64,000 nt of DNA, taken from Fructobacillus evanidus. GTDB lineage: Bacteria > Bacillota > Bacilli > Lactobacillales > Lactobacillaceae. The translations under genes and the position numbers were made by a program. Location: NCBI RefSeq assembly GCF_963580165.1, contig NZ_CAUZLM010000002.1:1-64000 (forward strand). Reading direction: 5' to 3'. The notes beneath the pieces were generated by a model, which did not search any database, was not told where the DNA came from, and saw only the letters and a program-made list of their open reading frames with translations. Within the stretch, counting starts at the first letter, position 1. Each line of letters opens with the position of its first letter. Shown piece by piece: positions 25,863-35,109 of this stretch.

Positions 25863-26429
25863 TCACTTTTCCTGTTGAGGTTCGTACCTATAAAGGCTCA
25901 CTCGCGTAATTCCGTAGTCCTTTTGCTTCAATAAATTTAAGTTAAGACCTGGCTCCGGTAAATCAGCGACTTGGTCCGATTCAATCATGATAATGGCCTC
26001 GGTCGCAAGCAATCCGCCCTCTTCCATTGCCGTCAAATCAGCCTTTAGCTTTTCCTTAGCATACGGTGGATCAAGCAAAATCAAATCAAAGGACTTTCCC
26101 TGACTAGCCAAACGTGTCAACGCAGCGCTGGCTGGAACCTTCAAGACCGTAAAGGCATCTTCAGCATGGGTCTTTTCGATATTTTTCTCGATAACTGCAA
26201 TTGCAGCTTTCTGTCGGTCAACTAAGACTGCGTGATCCATTCCCCGCGAAACTGCCTCAATACCAAGGCCACCCGTTCCAGCATACAGGTCTAGAACTTG
26301 ACCACCGTTGATATAGGGCATCAACATTGAAAAAATAGCTTCTTTAATTTTATCAGTTGTCGGCCGTGTTTCCCGTCCCTTGACGGCATCCAAACGAAGG
26401 CCACCAAATCTTCCTGCAATCACACGCAT
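25863..26429 (-). CDS. rsmD: 16S rRNA (guanine(966)-N2)-methyltransferase RsmD
   Basis: The 188-residue SAM-dependent methyltransferase has MRVIAGRFGGLRL at the start, RPTTDKIKEAIFSML, the SAM-binding LDLYAGTGGLGIEAVSRG, and the catalytic LLDPPYAK (the DPPY type that methylates exocyclic amino groups). It overlaps the ylbG stop by one base (TAATG) and is followed at once by coaD. It modifies the small-subunit rRNA, and its place in this run is conserved. Confidence 0.95.
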   Translation of the reverse strand: MRVIAGRFGGLRLDAVKGRETRPTTDKIKEAIFSMLMPYINGGQVLDLYAGTGGLGIEAVSRGMDHAVLVDRQKAAIAVIEKNIEKTHAEDAFTVLKVPASAALTRLASQGKSFDLILLDPPYAKEKLKADLTAMEEGGLLATEAIIMIESDQVADLPEPGLNLNLLKQKDYGITRVSLYRYEPQQEK

Positions 26430-26938
26430 TAGGACTTTCCTCCCTTTTCAGCCGGCACCTGCTTCTTTTCGTCAGCCTGCAAACCCTGTTGCTCATTACC
26501 TTGACGAACGTTCTTTTCAGCCTGCTGTTTTTGGTTTTGATCAGCTGCCACATTTTTGGCTTCCTGGCCTTTTCCTTGGCCAGTTTGCTTAGCTGATTTT
26601 GCGTCTTTGCGGTCCGTTGGCTCCGCTGATTTTTTATCGGATTGGTCCTTTTCAGCATCTTCTTGGGCCTGATCGTAGGCCTCAAAGAAGACGTCATCAT
26701 GGACGTCATCCAAATCAGGATCAATATCTGGCCGAGGCGAAACCTTGACCGTCTTCACAAACCGGTACTGGTTCAACTTATCAACCGTTTTTTCAACCTC
26801 ATCCTCATTCAGATAAAGTTCAACATAGCCCATTCTCTTCGAAATGTAGCTAATGTCACCAAATTTCTTTAATTGTTCAACGTGCTTCAAACCGCGTAAG
26901 AAAACATACACGGCTCGGCGTTCTTTCATGGTAAACAT
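26429..26938 (-). CDS. ylbG: YlbG-family (DUF2129) protein with long charged C-terminal tail
   Basis: Residues 5-80 match the small DUF2129/YlbG domain (RRAVYVFLRGLKHVEQLKKFG, YISKRMGYVELYLN). The usual family member is about 90 residues. This one is 169 residues because an 85-residue tail rich in Lys, Gln, Glu, Asp and Ala, with no hydrophobic core, follows the domain. The tail is in frame up to the rsmD overlap and shows no stop, so it is genuine sequence; its role is unknown. It sits between ftsW and rsmD as in Bacillus (ylaO...ylbG-ylbH). Confidence 0.85.
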   Translation of the reverse strand: MFTMKERRAVYVFLRGLKHVEQLKKFGDISYISKRMGYVELYLNEDEVEKTVDKLNQYRFVKTVKVSPRPDIDPDLDDVHDDVFFEAYDQAQEDAEKDQSDKKSAEPTDRKDAKSAKQTGQGKGQEAKNVAADQNQKQQAEKNVRQGNEQQGLQADEKKQVPAEKGGKS

Positions 26939-26939
26939 C

Positions 26940-28124
26940 TTAACGTTTTAATTCCCTTCGTGCCGCATAATCTTGCGGGTTTGGTTGGATTAGTTCCTTG
27001 TCCTTGGCCGAAACGTTCAAGGCAATCCCGATAGCTGCCGAGAAGAAGACAAAGGATGAGCCACCACCTGAGATAAAGGGGAAAACAACCCCAGTAATTG
27101 GCAGCAAGCCCAAAACGCCGCCCAAATTAACAAAGGACTGCATCAATAAGAGACTAGCCAGCCCATACAAAAAGAGGCGGTTGTACTGTCCCTTTTGCTT
27201 GATTCCTAAGTAGACCAAGCGACCAATTAACAGTAACACCATCAACAAAACAAGGCAGATGGCCAAGGCGCCTAATTCTTCTGCCGCGACAGCCATAATA
27301 AAATCAGTGTTCGATTCTGGTAGATAAGGCTTCAACAATGAATTTCCCAGTCCAACGCCAAACAAGCCACCATGCGAAATGGCGTAGTAAGAGTACAATA
27401 GCTGCCGACTTTGGTCAACATTATGCCAAGGATTGACAAAGTTCGTCAATCGTCTGATGGCATAAGAAGACGAGTTTCCCAAGTGGAAAAAACCAATAAT
27501 ATCTGGCAAAAAGACCAAGATGATAAAGAACAGAAGCAACCAGAAAGCGCAAGCCCGAGATGACATCCCCGACGCCATCATCATCATTAATAAGACCGCC
27601 AAGGTAATAAACATGTTGCCCAAATCGGGCATCAAGAGATTCATTGCCAACATCACAGCGGGTAAAAAGAGCTTCCGTAGCATACCAGGTGCCGTCCATT
27701 GGCGAATTTGGCGTCTCAAGCCCGCACGTGGCAACCAAGGCTTTTTATCAAACCAATGAGCAAAATACAAAATCAACACGATTTTTGATAATTCAACCGG
27801 TTGTAAAGTCACCGGCCCCAGGTTAATCCACCCGTGAGCACCGTTAATGGCCGGCGCTAAGCGGGCCACAATCAGCAAGCCCGTGGTCCCGACCATTAAA
27901 AAGTTAAGCACGCTCTGCGAACGCAGAATGGACCGGTTTAACCGAAAAGCGAAAAAGGCAACCATCCAACCAACAATCACGAAAATGGCCTGCTTTGAAA
28001 AGGACATAATGGGCGATAAATAAGCGTTTTGGGTCGCCGAAAAGACCATCACAATTCCGATGGCCGATAGCACGGCATAAGGCACCGCAATCCAGTAATC
28101 CAAACGTTCCAACTTCTTAAACAT
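26940..28124 (-). CDS. ftsW: FtsW/RodA/SpoVE-family peptidoglycan glycosyltransferase, probably FtsW
   Basis: The 394-residue membrane protein with about ten helices polymerises lipid II for septal wall synthesis. Signatures are VVGWMVAFFAFRLNRS, GAHGWINLGPVTLQPVELSK (the catalytic loop with conserved Gln-Pro-Glu) and PITGVVFPFISGGGSSFV at the end. Position next to ylbG-rsmD-coaD favours FtsW over RodA. It overlaps the pepA stop by one base (TAATG) and is probably transcribed from the pepA promoter. Confidence 0.9.
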   Translation of the reverse strand: MFKKLERLDYWIAVPYAVLSAIGIVMVFSATQNAYLSPIMSFSKQAIFVIVGWMVAFFAFRLNRSILRSQSVLNFLMVGTTGLLIVARLAPAINGAHGWINLGPVTLQPVELSKIVLILYFAHWFDKKPWLPRAGLRRQIRQWTAPGMLRKLFLPAVMLAMNLLMPDLGNMFITLAVLLMMMMASGMSSRACAFWLLLFFIILVFLPDIIGFFHLGNSSSYAIRRLTNFVNPWHNVDQSRQLLYSYYAISHGGLFGVGLGNSLLKPYLPESNTDFIMAVAAEELGALAICLVLLMVLLLIGRLVYLGIKQKGQYNRLFLYGLASLLLMQSFVNLGGVLGLLPITGVVFPFISGGGSSFVFFSAAIGIALNVSAKDKELIQPNPQDYAARRELKR

Positions 28125-29197
28125 TACCGCTCCAAAATATCTTGATAAACGCTTTCATCCAATGACTTAGCAATTGCGACTACAAGGGCCTGTGCCGCTT
28201 CAAAATCAGGAATTGACCACACTGTTTCATGAGTATGAATGTAGCGGGATGCCACACCCAAGGCGACAGCAGGAAGACCAAATCCCTGGCCTTGAACGCC
28301 ACCGGCATCGGTGCCACCCTTTGAAACAAAGTATTGATACGGAATGTGGTTATCCTCTGCCGTTTGCAGGATAAATTCCTTCAAGCGTGGTGACGTCACA
28401 ACTGTTGGATCGAAGACGCGAATCAACGTTCCTTGGTCCATGACTCCCTGACGACCAACTGTACCATCAACATCATTTGCTGCCGAAGAATCAACCGCAA
28501 AGAAGACATCTGGCTTCAATTGGTTAACAGCAGGCTTCGATCCGCGGAGACCGACTTCTTCTTGAACGTTTGCCCCAGCAATCAAAGTGTTTGGCGTTTC
28601 TACTCCTTGCAATTCTTCCAGAGCAGACAAAATTGTCACTACTCCAAAGCGGTTATCATAAGCCTTGGAAACAGCTCGATTAGGGTTAGCAAGACGGGCT
28701 GTCTTGGTTGCTGGCACAATAAAGTCCCCTGGACGAACACCAAAAGTCTGAGCCTGGTCAGCTGATTCAAAACCAGCGTCAAAAAGAATATCATCAATGG
28801 TCAACTGGCTTTGACCACCGGTCTTACCACGCAACAAGTGTGGTGAAACAGAAGATGACACAACCGGATATTGCCCATCCTTTGTAAAGAGCGTAAAGCG
28901 GTGAGCAGAAACGGTCATGGGATTCCAACCACCCAAGGCAACCACTTGCAAGGCCCCCGTTGGTAAAATGCCAGAGACCATAAAGCCAACTTCATCCATG
29001 TGAGCTGCAAACATCACACGGGGGCCATTTGACTGCTGATTTTTCACACCAAAAACACCACCAAGATTGTTTTGGTAAACTTCGTCAACTAAGGGCGTTA
29101 AGTCCTGTTTGAATGCTTGACGAACCTGATTTTCCTGTCCAGATGTTCCCTGCAATTCCGTATATTTGACGAGTTGTTCCCAAGTATGTTGATCCAT
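28124..29197 (-). CDS. pepA: M42-family metallo-aminopeptidase (glutamyl aminopeptidase, PepA type)
   Basis: The 357-residue cytosolic peptidase of family M42 shows metal and catalytic motifs AHMDEVGFMV, KAYDNRFGV, QEEVGLRGSK and a final THETV near the C-terminus. In lactic acid bacteria this group releases N-terminal Glu or Asp from peptides (PepA) and forms large tetrahedral shells. AGGAGGGCG before the ATG is a strong ribosome site, and a near-consensus promoter lies 40-70 nt upstream. It heads a long run into ftsW-ylbG-rsmD-coaD. Confidence 0.93.
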   Translation of the reverse strand: MDQHTWEQLVKYTELQGTSGQENQVRQAFKQDLTPLVDEVYQNNLGGVFGVKNQQSNGPRVMFAAHMDEVGFMVSGILPTGALQVVALGGWNPMTVSAHRFTLFTKDGQYPVVSSSVSPHLLRGKTGGQSQLTIDDILFDAGFESADQAQTFGVRPGDFIVPATKTARLANPNRAVSKAYDNRFGVVTILSALEELQGVETPNTLIAGANVQEEVGLRGSKPAVNQLKPDVFFAVDSSAANDVDGTVGRQGVMDQGTLIRVFDPTVVTSPRLKEFILQTAEDNHIPYQYFVSKGGTDAGGVQGQGFGLPAVALGVASRYIHTHETVWSIPDFEAAQALVVAIAKSLDESVYQDILER

Positions 29198-29235
29198 AAC
29201 GCCCTCCTCAAGGTTTTTAATATAAAAGTTACTTT

Positions 29236-29264
29236 ATTATAGCCTAGTTGAGGGGGACTGGCAA
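29236..29264 (-). promoter_or_regulatory. Promoter of the pepA-ftsW-ylbG-rsmD-coaD run
   Basis: -35 TTGCCA (29259-29264), 17-nt spacer, -10 TATAAT (29236-29241); a near-perfect sigma-A promoter, about 40 nt before the pepA ATG. Confidence 0.85.
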
Positions 29265-29523
29265 AGCCTTCAAGTTTGGCTAACAAAGCTTACGCCGACC
29301 GGTTAGATAACTTTTACAGGCAATCAAAAATCCCCGATAAGAACCTTATCGAAACAAATCACTCAAGTAATCACTATTTCTTTTGACCTTCTCTTGCCCC
29401 TTATCTTTCAATTAGATTCTTTCACTAACCTCAATCATATACTCTAGTTAATATATTTTATTTCAAATGCTACACAATAACGTTATAATAGTCATATAAG
29501 ACACAAAATAAAAGGAGGAAATT
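29265..29523. other. Intergenic region between divergent pepA and the DUF308 gene
   Basis: Holds a perfect hairpin, CGATAAG-AAC-CTTATCG (29335-29351), followed on the minus strand by GGGGATTTTTG, and, near 29480, a TATAAT preceding the plus-strand gene without a good -35. No coding sequence is seen. Confidence 0.5.
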
Positions 29524-30045
29524 ATGTCAAGTCATTCATTACGTTATTTTATGGGGATAGATGGCCTTATCGCTATCGCCTTTGGTTTATTAGTTATAAT
29601 CCTTCCCACCGATACGGCGGCCGTTGCTGCCGCCATCGTTGGGATTATGATGGTTGGTTCCGGTTTATTTAAAATTGTTCATGCCATCAAGAACACCGCA
29701 TTAACCGGGTGGAATAAAACCGGTGCTAGCCTACTGGGCTTTATCTATATTTTGGCTGGTTTAATTATCTTCATTAACATGCGCGTTGCTTCAGTATCAC
29801 TTTTTGCGGTCGTCGGTCTCATGGTCGGAATTGCCTGGCTGTTTGAGGGGGTCATCCAGCTTTCAATCGTCAGCCGCCTTGAAGACCACCAAGCCTGGTT
29901 GACCTTTTCTGCCGTTTTACATATCGTTGCCGGTATTCTTTTGATGGTTAGCCCTATCTTTGGTGGCGCTATCATTTGGATGTGGTTAGGCATCACTCTC
30001 ATTATTCTCGGTGTTTACCGCCTCTTAATGTTTTTCCGTTTTTAA
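29524..30045 (+). CDS. DUF308 (HdeD-like) membrane protein
   Basis: The 173-residue, very hydrophobic protein has six predicted helices in three pairs, the pattern of DUF308/HdeD proteins (LRYFMGIDGLIAIAFGLLVI, GIMMVGSGLFKIVHAI, GFIYILAGLIIFI). HdeD in enterobacteria is linked to acid resistance; the role in lactic acid bacteria is unknown. A strong AAAGGAGGAAATT ribosome site precedes the ATG. It stands alone on the plus strand. I see no terminator directly after it, so read-through toward the purine permease is possible. Confidence 0.85.
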   Translation: MSSHSLRYFMGIDGLIAIAFGLLVIILPTDTAAVAAAIVGIMMVGSGLFKIVHAIKNTALTGWNKTGASLLGFIYILAGLIIFINMRVASVSLFAVVGLMVGIAWLFEGVIQLSIVSRLEDHQAWLTFSAVLHIVAGILLMVSPIFGGAIIWMWLGITLIILGVYRLLMFFRF

Positions 30046-30183
30046 ATTTCCTGTTGTATAGCAAAATCACCAATCCGGTGAAAAATCAGCTTAGATTTCG
30101 CTTTGGAATAGAAATTGCCAGTTAGCAGTGATAAACTCAATTTTCTGAGATTTAAATGATTATCATTAAAATTTAAAATTATA

Positions 30184-30226
30184 AAAAGTGAACAATTAGT
30201 TTTACTTTTATTTAATGTTCGTTTTT
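30184..30226 (+). promoter_or_regulatory. Pair of inverted PurBoxes (PurR operator) before the purine permease
   Basis: Box 1 (30184-30196) matches AWWWCCGAACWWT at 11 of 13 positions. Box 2 (30214-30226, opposite strand) matches at 12 of 13. They face each other across 17 nt, the spacing known for Bacillus PurR sites. A likely promoter follows (TAAAAT with extended TGC near 30272), placing the boxes upstream of -35. Box 2 is identical base for base to the single PurBox in front of purR. Confidence 0.85.
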
Positions 30227-30314
30227 ATCAAGCCATTTTGCGCATTTCGCTCAGACAAAGCAAATATTTCTTGCTAAAATATTCAGGTAGGAAAAATATT
30301 ATAAGGAGTCACTT

Positions 30315-31622
30315 ATGTCCTTTCTCTCATCATATTTCCAGTTTGAAAAACTGGGCACTTCTTTTAGAAAAGAAGTGGTTGCCGGCTTGACTACTTTCGT
30401 AGCCATGTCATACATCCTGTTCTTAAATCCAACTGTCCTTGGTGACGCTGGTATGAACAAGGGGGCCGTCTTTACAGCCACTGCCTTGGCCTCTGGAATT
30501 GCCACCATCTTCATGGGTCTGGTTGCTCGTTACCCAATCGCAATTGCCCCAGGTTTGGGTGTCAATGCTTTCTTCGCTTATTCCGTTGTTATCGGTATGG
30601 GCGTCAAGTGGCAAACTGCAATGGCTGGTATCTTAGTTGCCGCCATTATCTTTTTGCTCTTAACAATGTTTAAGATTCGTGAAAAAATCATCGATGCAAT
30701 CCCTTCTGATTTGAAGATTGCTATCGCTGCTGGAATTGGCCTCTTCATCGCCTTCATTGGTTTGCACAACGCTGGTTTGATTGTGGCAAACAAGGACACG
30801 ATGGTTGCCATGGGCTCATTGACAAACGCCAACACGCTCTTAGCTATTTTTGGAATCGTCTTGACTTTGGTTTTGTTGGCCGTGAACACGCCAGCTGCCA
30901 TCTTCGTTGGAATGATTGGCACAACAATCGTTGGCTTCATCTTCGGTTTGATCAAGATGCCAAGCTCAATCATCGGTTCTGTTCCTTCTTTGAAACCAAC
31001 ATTTGGTGAATCAATCAACTACCTTGGTCACATCAATACTTTCCAAATGTGGATTGTCGTCTTGACCTTCTTGATTGTGACCTTCTTCGATACGGCTGGT
31101 ACTTTGATTGGTTTGGCTGAACAAGCTGGCTTCATGGAAAACAATAAGATGCCACGTGCCGGTAAGGCCTTGATGGCCGATGCCGTTGGAATGACTGCCG
31201 GTGCCGTTTTGGGAACTTCACCAACTTCAGCTTACGTTGAATCATCATCAGGAATCGCCGTTGGTGGCCGTTCTGGTTTGACTTCTGTTGTGACTGGTTT
31301 GCTCTTCTTCGCTGCCTTGATTTTCTCACCATTGTTGTCAGTGGTAACGGATGCCGTTACTGCCCCTGCCTTGGTAATTGTTGGAATCATGATGGCCAAG
31401 AACTTGCAAAAGATTCAGTGGGACGACTTGGCCGTTGCAGCACCTGCCTTCTTGGTTGTTGTTGGAATGCCATTAACTTATTCAATTTCAGACGGTATCG
31501 CCCTTGGCTTTATCGTTTACCCAATCACGATGATTGCTACAAAACGTGCAAAGGAAGTTAACTGGTTGATGTACCTCTTGGCCATTATCTTCGTCTTGTT
31601 CTTGTACTCAACCCACAGTTAA
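30315..31622 (+). CDS. NCS2-family purine permease (AzgA/PbuG-like)
   Basis: The 435-residue polytopic carrier for hypoxanthine, guanine or adenine is of the AzgA branch: EVVAGLTTFVAMSYILFLNP at the start, APGLGVNAFFAY, and VTFFDTAGTLIGLAEQAG with TSPTSAYVESSSGIAVGGRSG, which carries the substrate-binding helices. AAGGAG lies 8 nt before the ATG. Paired PurBoxes upstream tie it to the purine regulon, whose regulator purR is in the same window. I found no purine riboswitch in the leader. A strong terminator follows. Confidence 0.93.
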   Translation: MSFLSSYFQFEKLGTSFRKEVVAGLTTFVAMSYILFLNPTVLGDAGMNKGAVFTATALASGIATIFMGLVARYPIAIAPGLGVNAFFAYSVVIGMGVKWQTAMAGILVAAIIFLLLTMFKIREKIIDAIPSDLKIAIAAGIGLFIAFIGLHNAGLIVANKDTMVAMGSLTNANTLLAIFGIVLTLVLLAVNTPAAIFVGMIGTTIVGFIFGLIKMPSSIIGSVPSLKPTFGESINYLGHINTFQMWIVVLTFLIVTFFDTAGTLIGLAEQAGFMENNKMPRAGKALMADAVGMTAGAVLGTSPTSAYVESSSGIAVGGRSGLTSVVTGLLFFAALIFSPLLSVVTDAVTAPALVIVGIMMAKNLQKIQWDDLAVAAPAFLVVVGMPLTYSISDGIALGFIVYPITMIATKRAKEVNWLMYLLAIIFVLFLYSTHS

Positions 31623-31642
31623 ATCAGCTTTACGATTACTGC

Positions 31643-31680
31643 AAAAAAGCGTTGGAATTAATTTTTCCAACGCTTTTTTT
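31643..31680 (+). terminator. Bidirectional terminator between the purine permease and recN
   Basis: AAAAAAGCGTTGG and CCAACGCTTTTTTT arms with a short AT loop; serves the convergent permease and recN genes. Confidence 0.93.
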
Positions 31681-31691
31681 AGTGTTTATTT

Positions 31692-33374
31692 TTATCCCTG
31701 TGCCTTTGCCCGCAAATCCTTGGCGTTTGCCAAAGCGGCATCGGTTACCTGGTTGCCAGAAAGCATCATCGCAATCGCTTCATCACGCTGATTTTCTGGC
31801 AGGTCCTTAACCTGTGTCACTGTTCGATCGTTCTGATTAAACTTCTCAATCAAGAAGTGGTGGGTAGCCGCAGCGGCCACTTGAGGCAAGTGGGTAATCG
31901 CCATAACCTGCGTCTTCTCAGCGATTGTTCGCATCTTCTTGGCAATAGCGGAACCAACTCGACCGGAAACACCGGTATCGATTTCGTCAAAGACAACCGT
32001 TGGTAGACCGTGTTGGGCAATGAAAATCGTTTTCAAGGCCAGCATCAATCGTGAGGCCTCACCGCCGGATGCAGCCTTTTCTAGGGGCTTAGTGCCCTCA
32101 CCCTGGTTTGTTTGAACAAAGAAGGCAACCTTATCCGCCCCACTAGGCAAAAAGCCCGTCACGGGCGTAAATTGAACCTCAAAATAGGCTTGCTCCATCA
32201 ACAAGTCCGCCAATTCACGGTTAACCGCCTTCTCCAACTTCTTAGCTACCTTTTGCCGGCTTTTTGTCAGCGCTTGGGCAGCGGCAACAATTTTGCCCTT
32301 GATGGTTTCTTTTTCCTTCGTCAATGATTCCAAATCGAAGGAACCACCGTCCAAGTCGGCCAACTCGCGGTCAACCTTTTGCTGGAATGCTAAAATTTCA
32401 TCAACAGACTCGCCATACTTCCGCTTCAGGTTATGAATCACCTGCAAGCGGTCGTCGATTTCAACTAATGCGCCCTCATCAAAAGTCAAATCAGAAACCG
32501 CCTCGTCTAAATCACGGCCAGCATCCTGGGCAGCATAGTAGGCCTCCGATAACGATTGAGCCAAGTTTTCAAAATCTGAGTCATAAGCAGCAGCCTGGGT
32601 CATCGCTTGATGAGCAGCAGCCAAAAGATCAATCGCACCGCCATCTAAACCTGGATTCAAAGCCTGCTGAGCCTGGTCTAGAGCATCCGCAATCTTTTTA
32701 TGATTTGCTAGTTTGCTCCGATCGGCTAAAAGCTGGTCTTCTTCTCCTGGTTGCAGGTTGGCTTCCTTCAACTCCTCTTGCTGAAAAGAAAGCAGGTCCA
32801 ACCGCTGATTAATATCCTGCCGCCGATTTTTCAATTGATCAATCTGTCGGGTAATATCACGGTAGCGGTAAAAAAGCCCTTGATACTCATCCTTAGCCCG
32901 GCTTAAATCAGTTTCAGCAAACTGGTCCAACAGGTCTAAATGGTGATCCTGATTTAACAGCAGGGAGGTATCATGCTGGCCCTGAATTTCAACCAACTGG
33001 GACCCAAATTCGGATAGCACCTTGAGGGGGACGATTACGCCGTTAATGCGCACGATTGACCGGCCTTTGTGGTTAAACTCGCGGTAGATAACAACCTGGT
33101 CGTCACTAAGTTCAATCCCGGCAGCACTCAACTGTTCTCGTAAACCGGCAGCTCGGTCACCTACAAGGGAAAAAACAGCCTGTAAGACGGCCTTGTCGGC
33201 CCCCTTACGGATCATTTCCGTACTGGCTCGTCCACCGGTAACCATGGCCAAGGCATCGATAATGATTGATTTTCCGGCACCAGTCTCACCTGTTAAAACG
33301 GTTAATTGGTCGTCAAATGACAAGTCAACTTGGTCAATAATCGCAAAATTTTGTATGGTTAATTGTTCAAGCAT
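31692..33374 (-). CDS. recN: DNA repair protein RecN
   Basis: SMC-like ATPase for double-strand-break repair, 560 residues. It has Walker A TGETGAGKSIIID near residue 30, long coiled-coil arms through the middle, then the ABC signature ASGGEASRLMLAL and Walker B VVFDEIDTGVSG. AAAGGA lies 6 nt before the ATG. It closes the xseA-xseB-ispA-tlyA-recN run. In many Firmicutes argR lies between tlyA and recN; here it is missing, and tlyA is followed directly by recN. Confidence 0.95.
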   Translation of the reverse strand: MLEQLTIQNFAIIDQVDLSFDDQLTVLTGETGAGKSIIIDALAMVTGGRASTEMIRKGADKAVLQAVFSLVGDRAAGLREQLSAAGIELSDDQVVIYREFNHKGRSIVRINGVIVPLKVLSEFGSQLVEIQGQHDTSLLLNQDHHLDLLDQFAETDLSRAKDEYQGLFYRYRDITRQIDQLKNRRQDINQRLDLLSFQQEELKEANLQPGEEDQLLADRSKLANHKKIADALDQAQQALNPGLDGGAIDLLAAAHQAMTQAAAYDSDFENLAQSLSEAYYAAQDAGRDLDEAVSDLTFDEGALVEIDDRLQVIHNLKRKYGESVDEILAFQQKVDRELADLDGGSFDLESLTKEKETIKGKIVAAAQALTKSRQKVAKKLEKAVNRELADLLMEQAYFEVQFTPVTGFLPSGADKVAFFVQTNQGEGTKPLEKAASGGEASRLMLALKTIFIAQHGLPTVVFDEIDTGVSGRVGSAIAKKMRTIAEKTQVMAITHLPQVAAAATHHFLIEKFNQNDRTVTQVKDLPENQRDEAIAMMLSGNQVTDAALANAKDLRAKAQG

Positions 33375-33399
33375 CCTGCATCCTTTCTACCAGTCAGTT

Positions 33400-34227
33400 T
33401 TAGTTGCCAGCCTGGTCTAACTGACCGTGTGCCGCATCAACCACTTCGTCAATTGCAACACTTGGATCAATTTGGGCCTCATCAGACCGCTTGAGCCAGG
33501 CCAAAAATTCAATATTTCCCTGACCACCCTTAATTGGCGAGTAGGTCAAGCCAGCCACGGTAAAGCCATTTTCCACCATCATCGGCAAAGTTGCAGCCAA
33601 GACCTGGCGGTGAACAGCAGGGTCTTTGATGATACCGTGCTTACCAACTGCTTCCCGGCCCGCCTCAAATTGAGGCTTGATCAACGCTGCTACTTCCCCA
33701 CCCTGGGCAATAATGTCTTTCAAGGTTGGTAAAATCAACGACAGCGAAATAAAGGAAACGTCAATGGTTGCCCGAGTTGGCTGGCCTTCCATAAAGTCGG
33801 CCAACTTGGCATAGCGGAAATTAGTGTTTTCCATCACCGTTACGCGGTCATCAATCCGTAGCTTCCAGGCCAACTGGTTGGTCCCAACATCCAGGGCATA
33901 GACATGGGCAGCACCATTTTGCAGGGCCACGTCCGTAAAGCCACCCGTGGAAGAACCGATGTCTAAGACAATCTGGTCGGCCATGGCCAAGCCAAAGGTT
34001 TCAATGGCCTTCACCAGTTTATAGCCGCCACGCGAAACAAAAGGCAATGGTTCGCCCTTAAAATGTAATTCAGTTGTGACCGGAATCTTTTCGCCCGCCT
34101 TGTCCAGACGCTGCTCATTTTCGCCAAGAATTTGCCCGGCCATAATGGCTCGCTTTGCCTGTTCTCGAGAGGTAAAGAGTCCCTGTTGGACGAGTAAGAC
34201 GTCCACACGTTCTTTTGCTACTGCCAC
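33400..34227 (-). CDS. tlyA: TlyA-family rRNA 2'-O-methyltransferase (hemolysin A family)
   Basis: The 275-residue protein has an N-terminal S4 RNA-binding domain (ERVDVLLVQQGLFTSREQAKRAIMAGQI) and a C-terminal FtsJ-like Rossmann fold (LDIGSSTGGFTDVALQNGA, FISLSLILPTL). Family members methylate ribose in 16S and 23S rRNA. The GTG start is served by GGAGCG lying at the end of ispA. Despite the old hemolysin name, the domain content points to rRNA modification. Confidence 0.92.
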   Translation of the reverse strand: MAVAKERVDVLLVQQGLFTSREQAKRAIMAGQILGENEQRLDKAGEKIPVTTELHFKGEPLPFVSRGGYKLVKAIETFGLAMADQIVLDIGSSTGGFTDVALQNGAAHVYALDVGTNQLAWKLRIDDRVTVMENTNFRYAKLADFMEGQPTRATIDVSFISLSLILPTLKDIIAQGGEVAALIKPQFEAGREAVGKHGIIKDPAVHRQVLAATLPMMVENGFTVAGLTYSPIKGGQGNIEFLAWLKRSDEAQIDPSVAIDEVVDAAHGQLDQAGN

Positions 34228-34230
34228 GAT

Positions 34231-35109
34231 TTACGCTCCAATTTTAGCCAAAAGGCTCGTTAATAATTCTGAATCAAAGTTTTTATTTTCCTGGGTCAAA
34301 TCAGAAAGGGCCTGATTTGCCCGCTTCGTCAACTGCACAACCAAGTCATGAGCCTGGTCTAGCCCAACCAAATGCACCAATGAGACAACGCCTTCTTCTT
34401 GATCTTGGTCATAGTCATCCAAGTCATCTTGGATTTGGAAGAGCAGGCCAAATGCACCGGCAAAATCGGCCAAACGGTCTAAATCTTCAGCTGCAAGGTT
34501 GGCATAATGGCCACCAATCAAAGCGGCCGCTTGCAACAAATCAGCCGTCTTCTTTTGGTAAACTTGGTCCAAAACGGCTGCCAAAGCCACCTGGTCCTCA
34601 TTGATATCATGATTTTGCATGTCTAAGACCTGACCCAAAACCATGCCGTTGGCACCCGCCTTTTCGGCCAGCGTTGCGACCATGGCGACCTTTTGCTCAG
34701 CGCTAACTTCTGTCAAAGCAGCCAAGAGAGAAAAGGCGCCCGCCTGGAGCGCATCCCCAACCAAAACAGCACTGGCTGGGCCGTACAGCGCATGAACTGA
34801 TAGTTGTCCCCGGCGATAAGCATCGTTATCCATTTCCGGCAAGTCGTCGTGAACCAAAGAATAGGCATGAACCCACTCGAGGGCCGTAGCCGCCTGAATG
34901 GCATCCGCCGTGATTTCTTGGCCAAAGGAGTCAATAACAGCCAAAGCTAAAAGTGGTCGCAGACGCTTGCCAGGCGTTAGGAGCGCATAGGTCAGCATCT
35001 GCCCCCAGTCACTAGAGGACTGATTAGGAACTTGTTGGGCCACCTCGGCTTTTAAAGCTGTGTTAACCTGTGGCTGATATTTTTCTGAAAAATCGTTAAA
35101 TTTAGTCAT
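34231..35109 (-). CDS. ispA: Polyprenyl (farnesyl) diphosphate synthase
   Basis: The 292-residue trans-prenyltransferase builds farnesyl diphosphate for undecaprenyl carrier lipid. The first Asp-rich motif is DDLPEMD in SLVHDDLPEMDND, the second is FQIQDDLDDYD; GKRLRPLLAL near the start binds isopentenyl diphosphate. It overlaps xseB by 8 nt and precedes tlyA by 3 nt. The context xseA-xseB-ispA is nearly universal in Firmicutes. Confidence 0.95.
   Translation of the reverse strand: MTKFNDFSEKYQPQVNTALKAEVAQQVPNQSSSDWGQMLTYALLTPGKRLRPLLALAVIDSFGQEITADAIQAATALEWVHAYSLVHDDLPEMDNDAYRRGQLSVHALYGPASAVLVGDALQAGAFSLLAALTEVSAEQKVAMVATLAEKAGANGMVLGQVLDMQNHDINEDQVALAAVLDQVYQKKTADLLQAAALIGGHYANLAAEDLDRLADFAGAFGLLFQIQDDLDDYDQDQEEGVVSLVHLVGLDQAHDLVVQLTKRANQALSDLTQENKNFDSELLTSLLAKIGA

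Noticed and set aside
30046..30314. Purine riboswitch before the permease
   Set aside because: The conserved TATA...GTCTAC-type junction segments are absent; paired PurBoxes explain the control better.
34309..34319. CAAATCAG...CTGATTTG hairpin in ispA as an RNA element
   Set aside because: It is explained by two neighbouring copies of the over-represented heptamer within coding sequence, and there is no T run.
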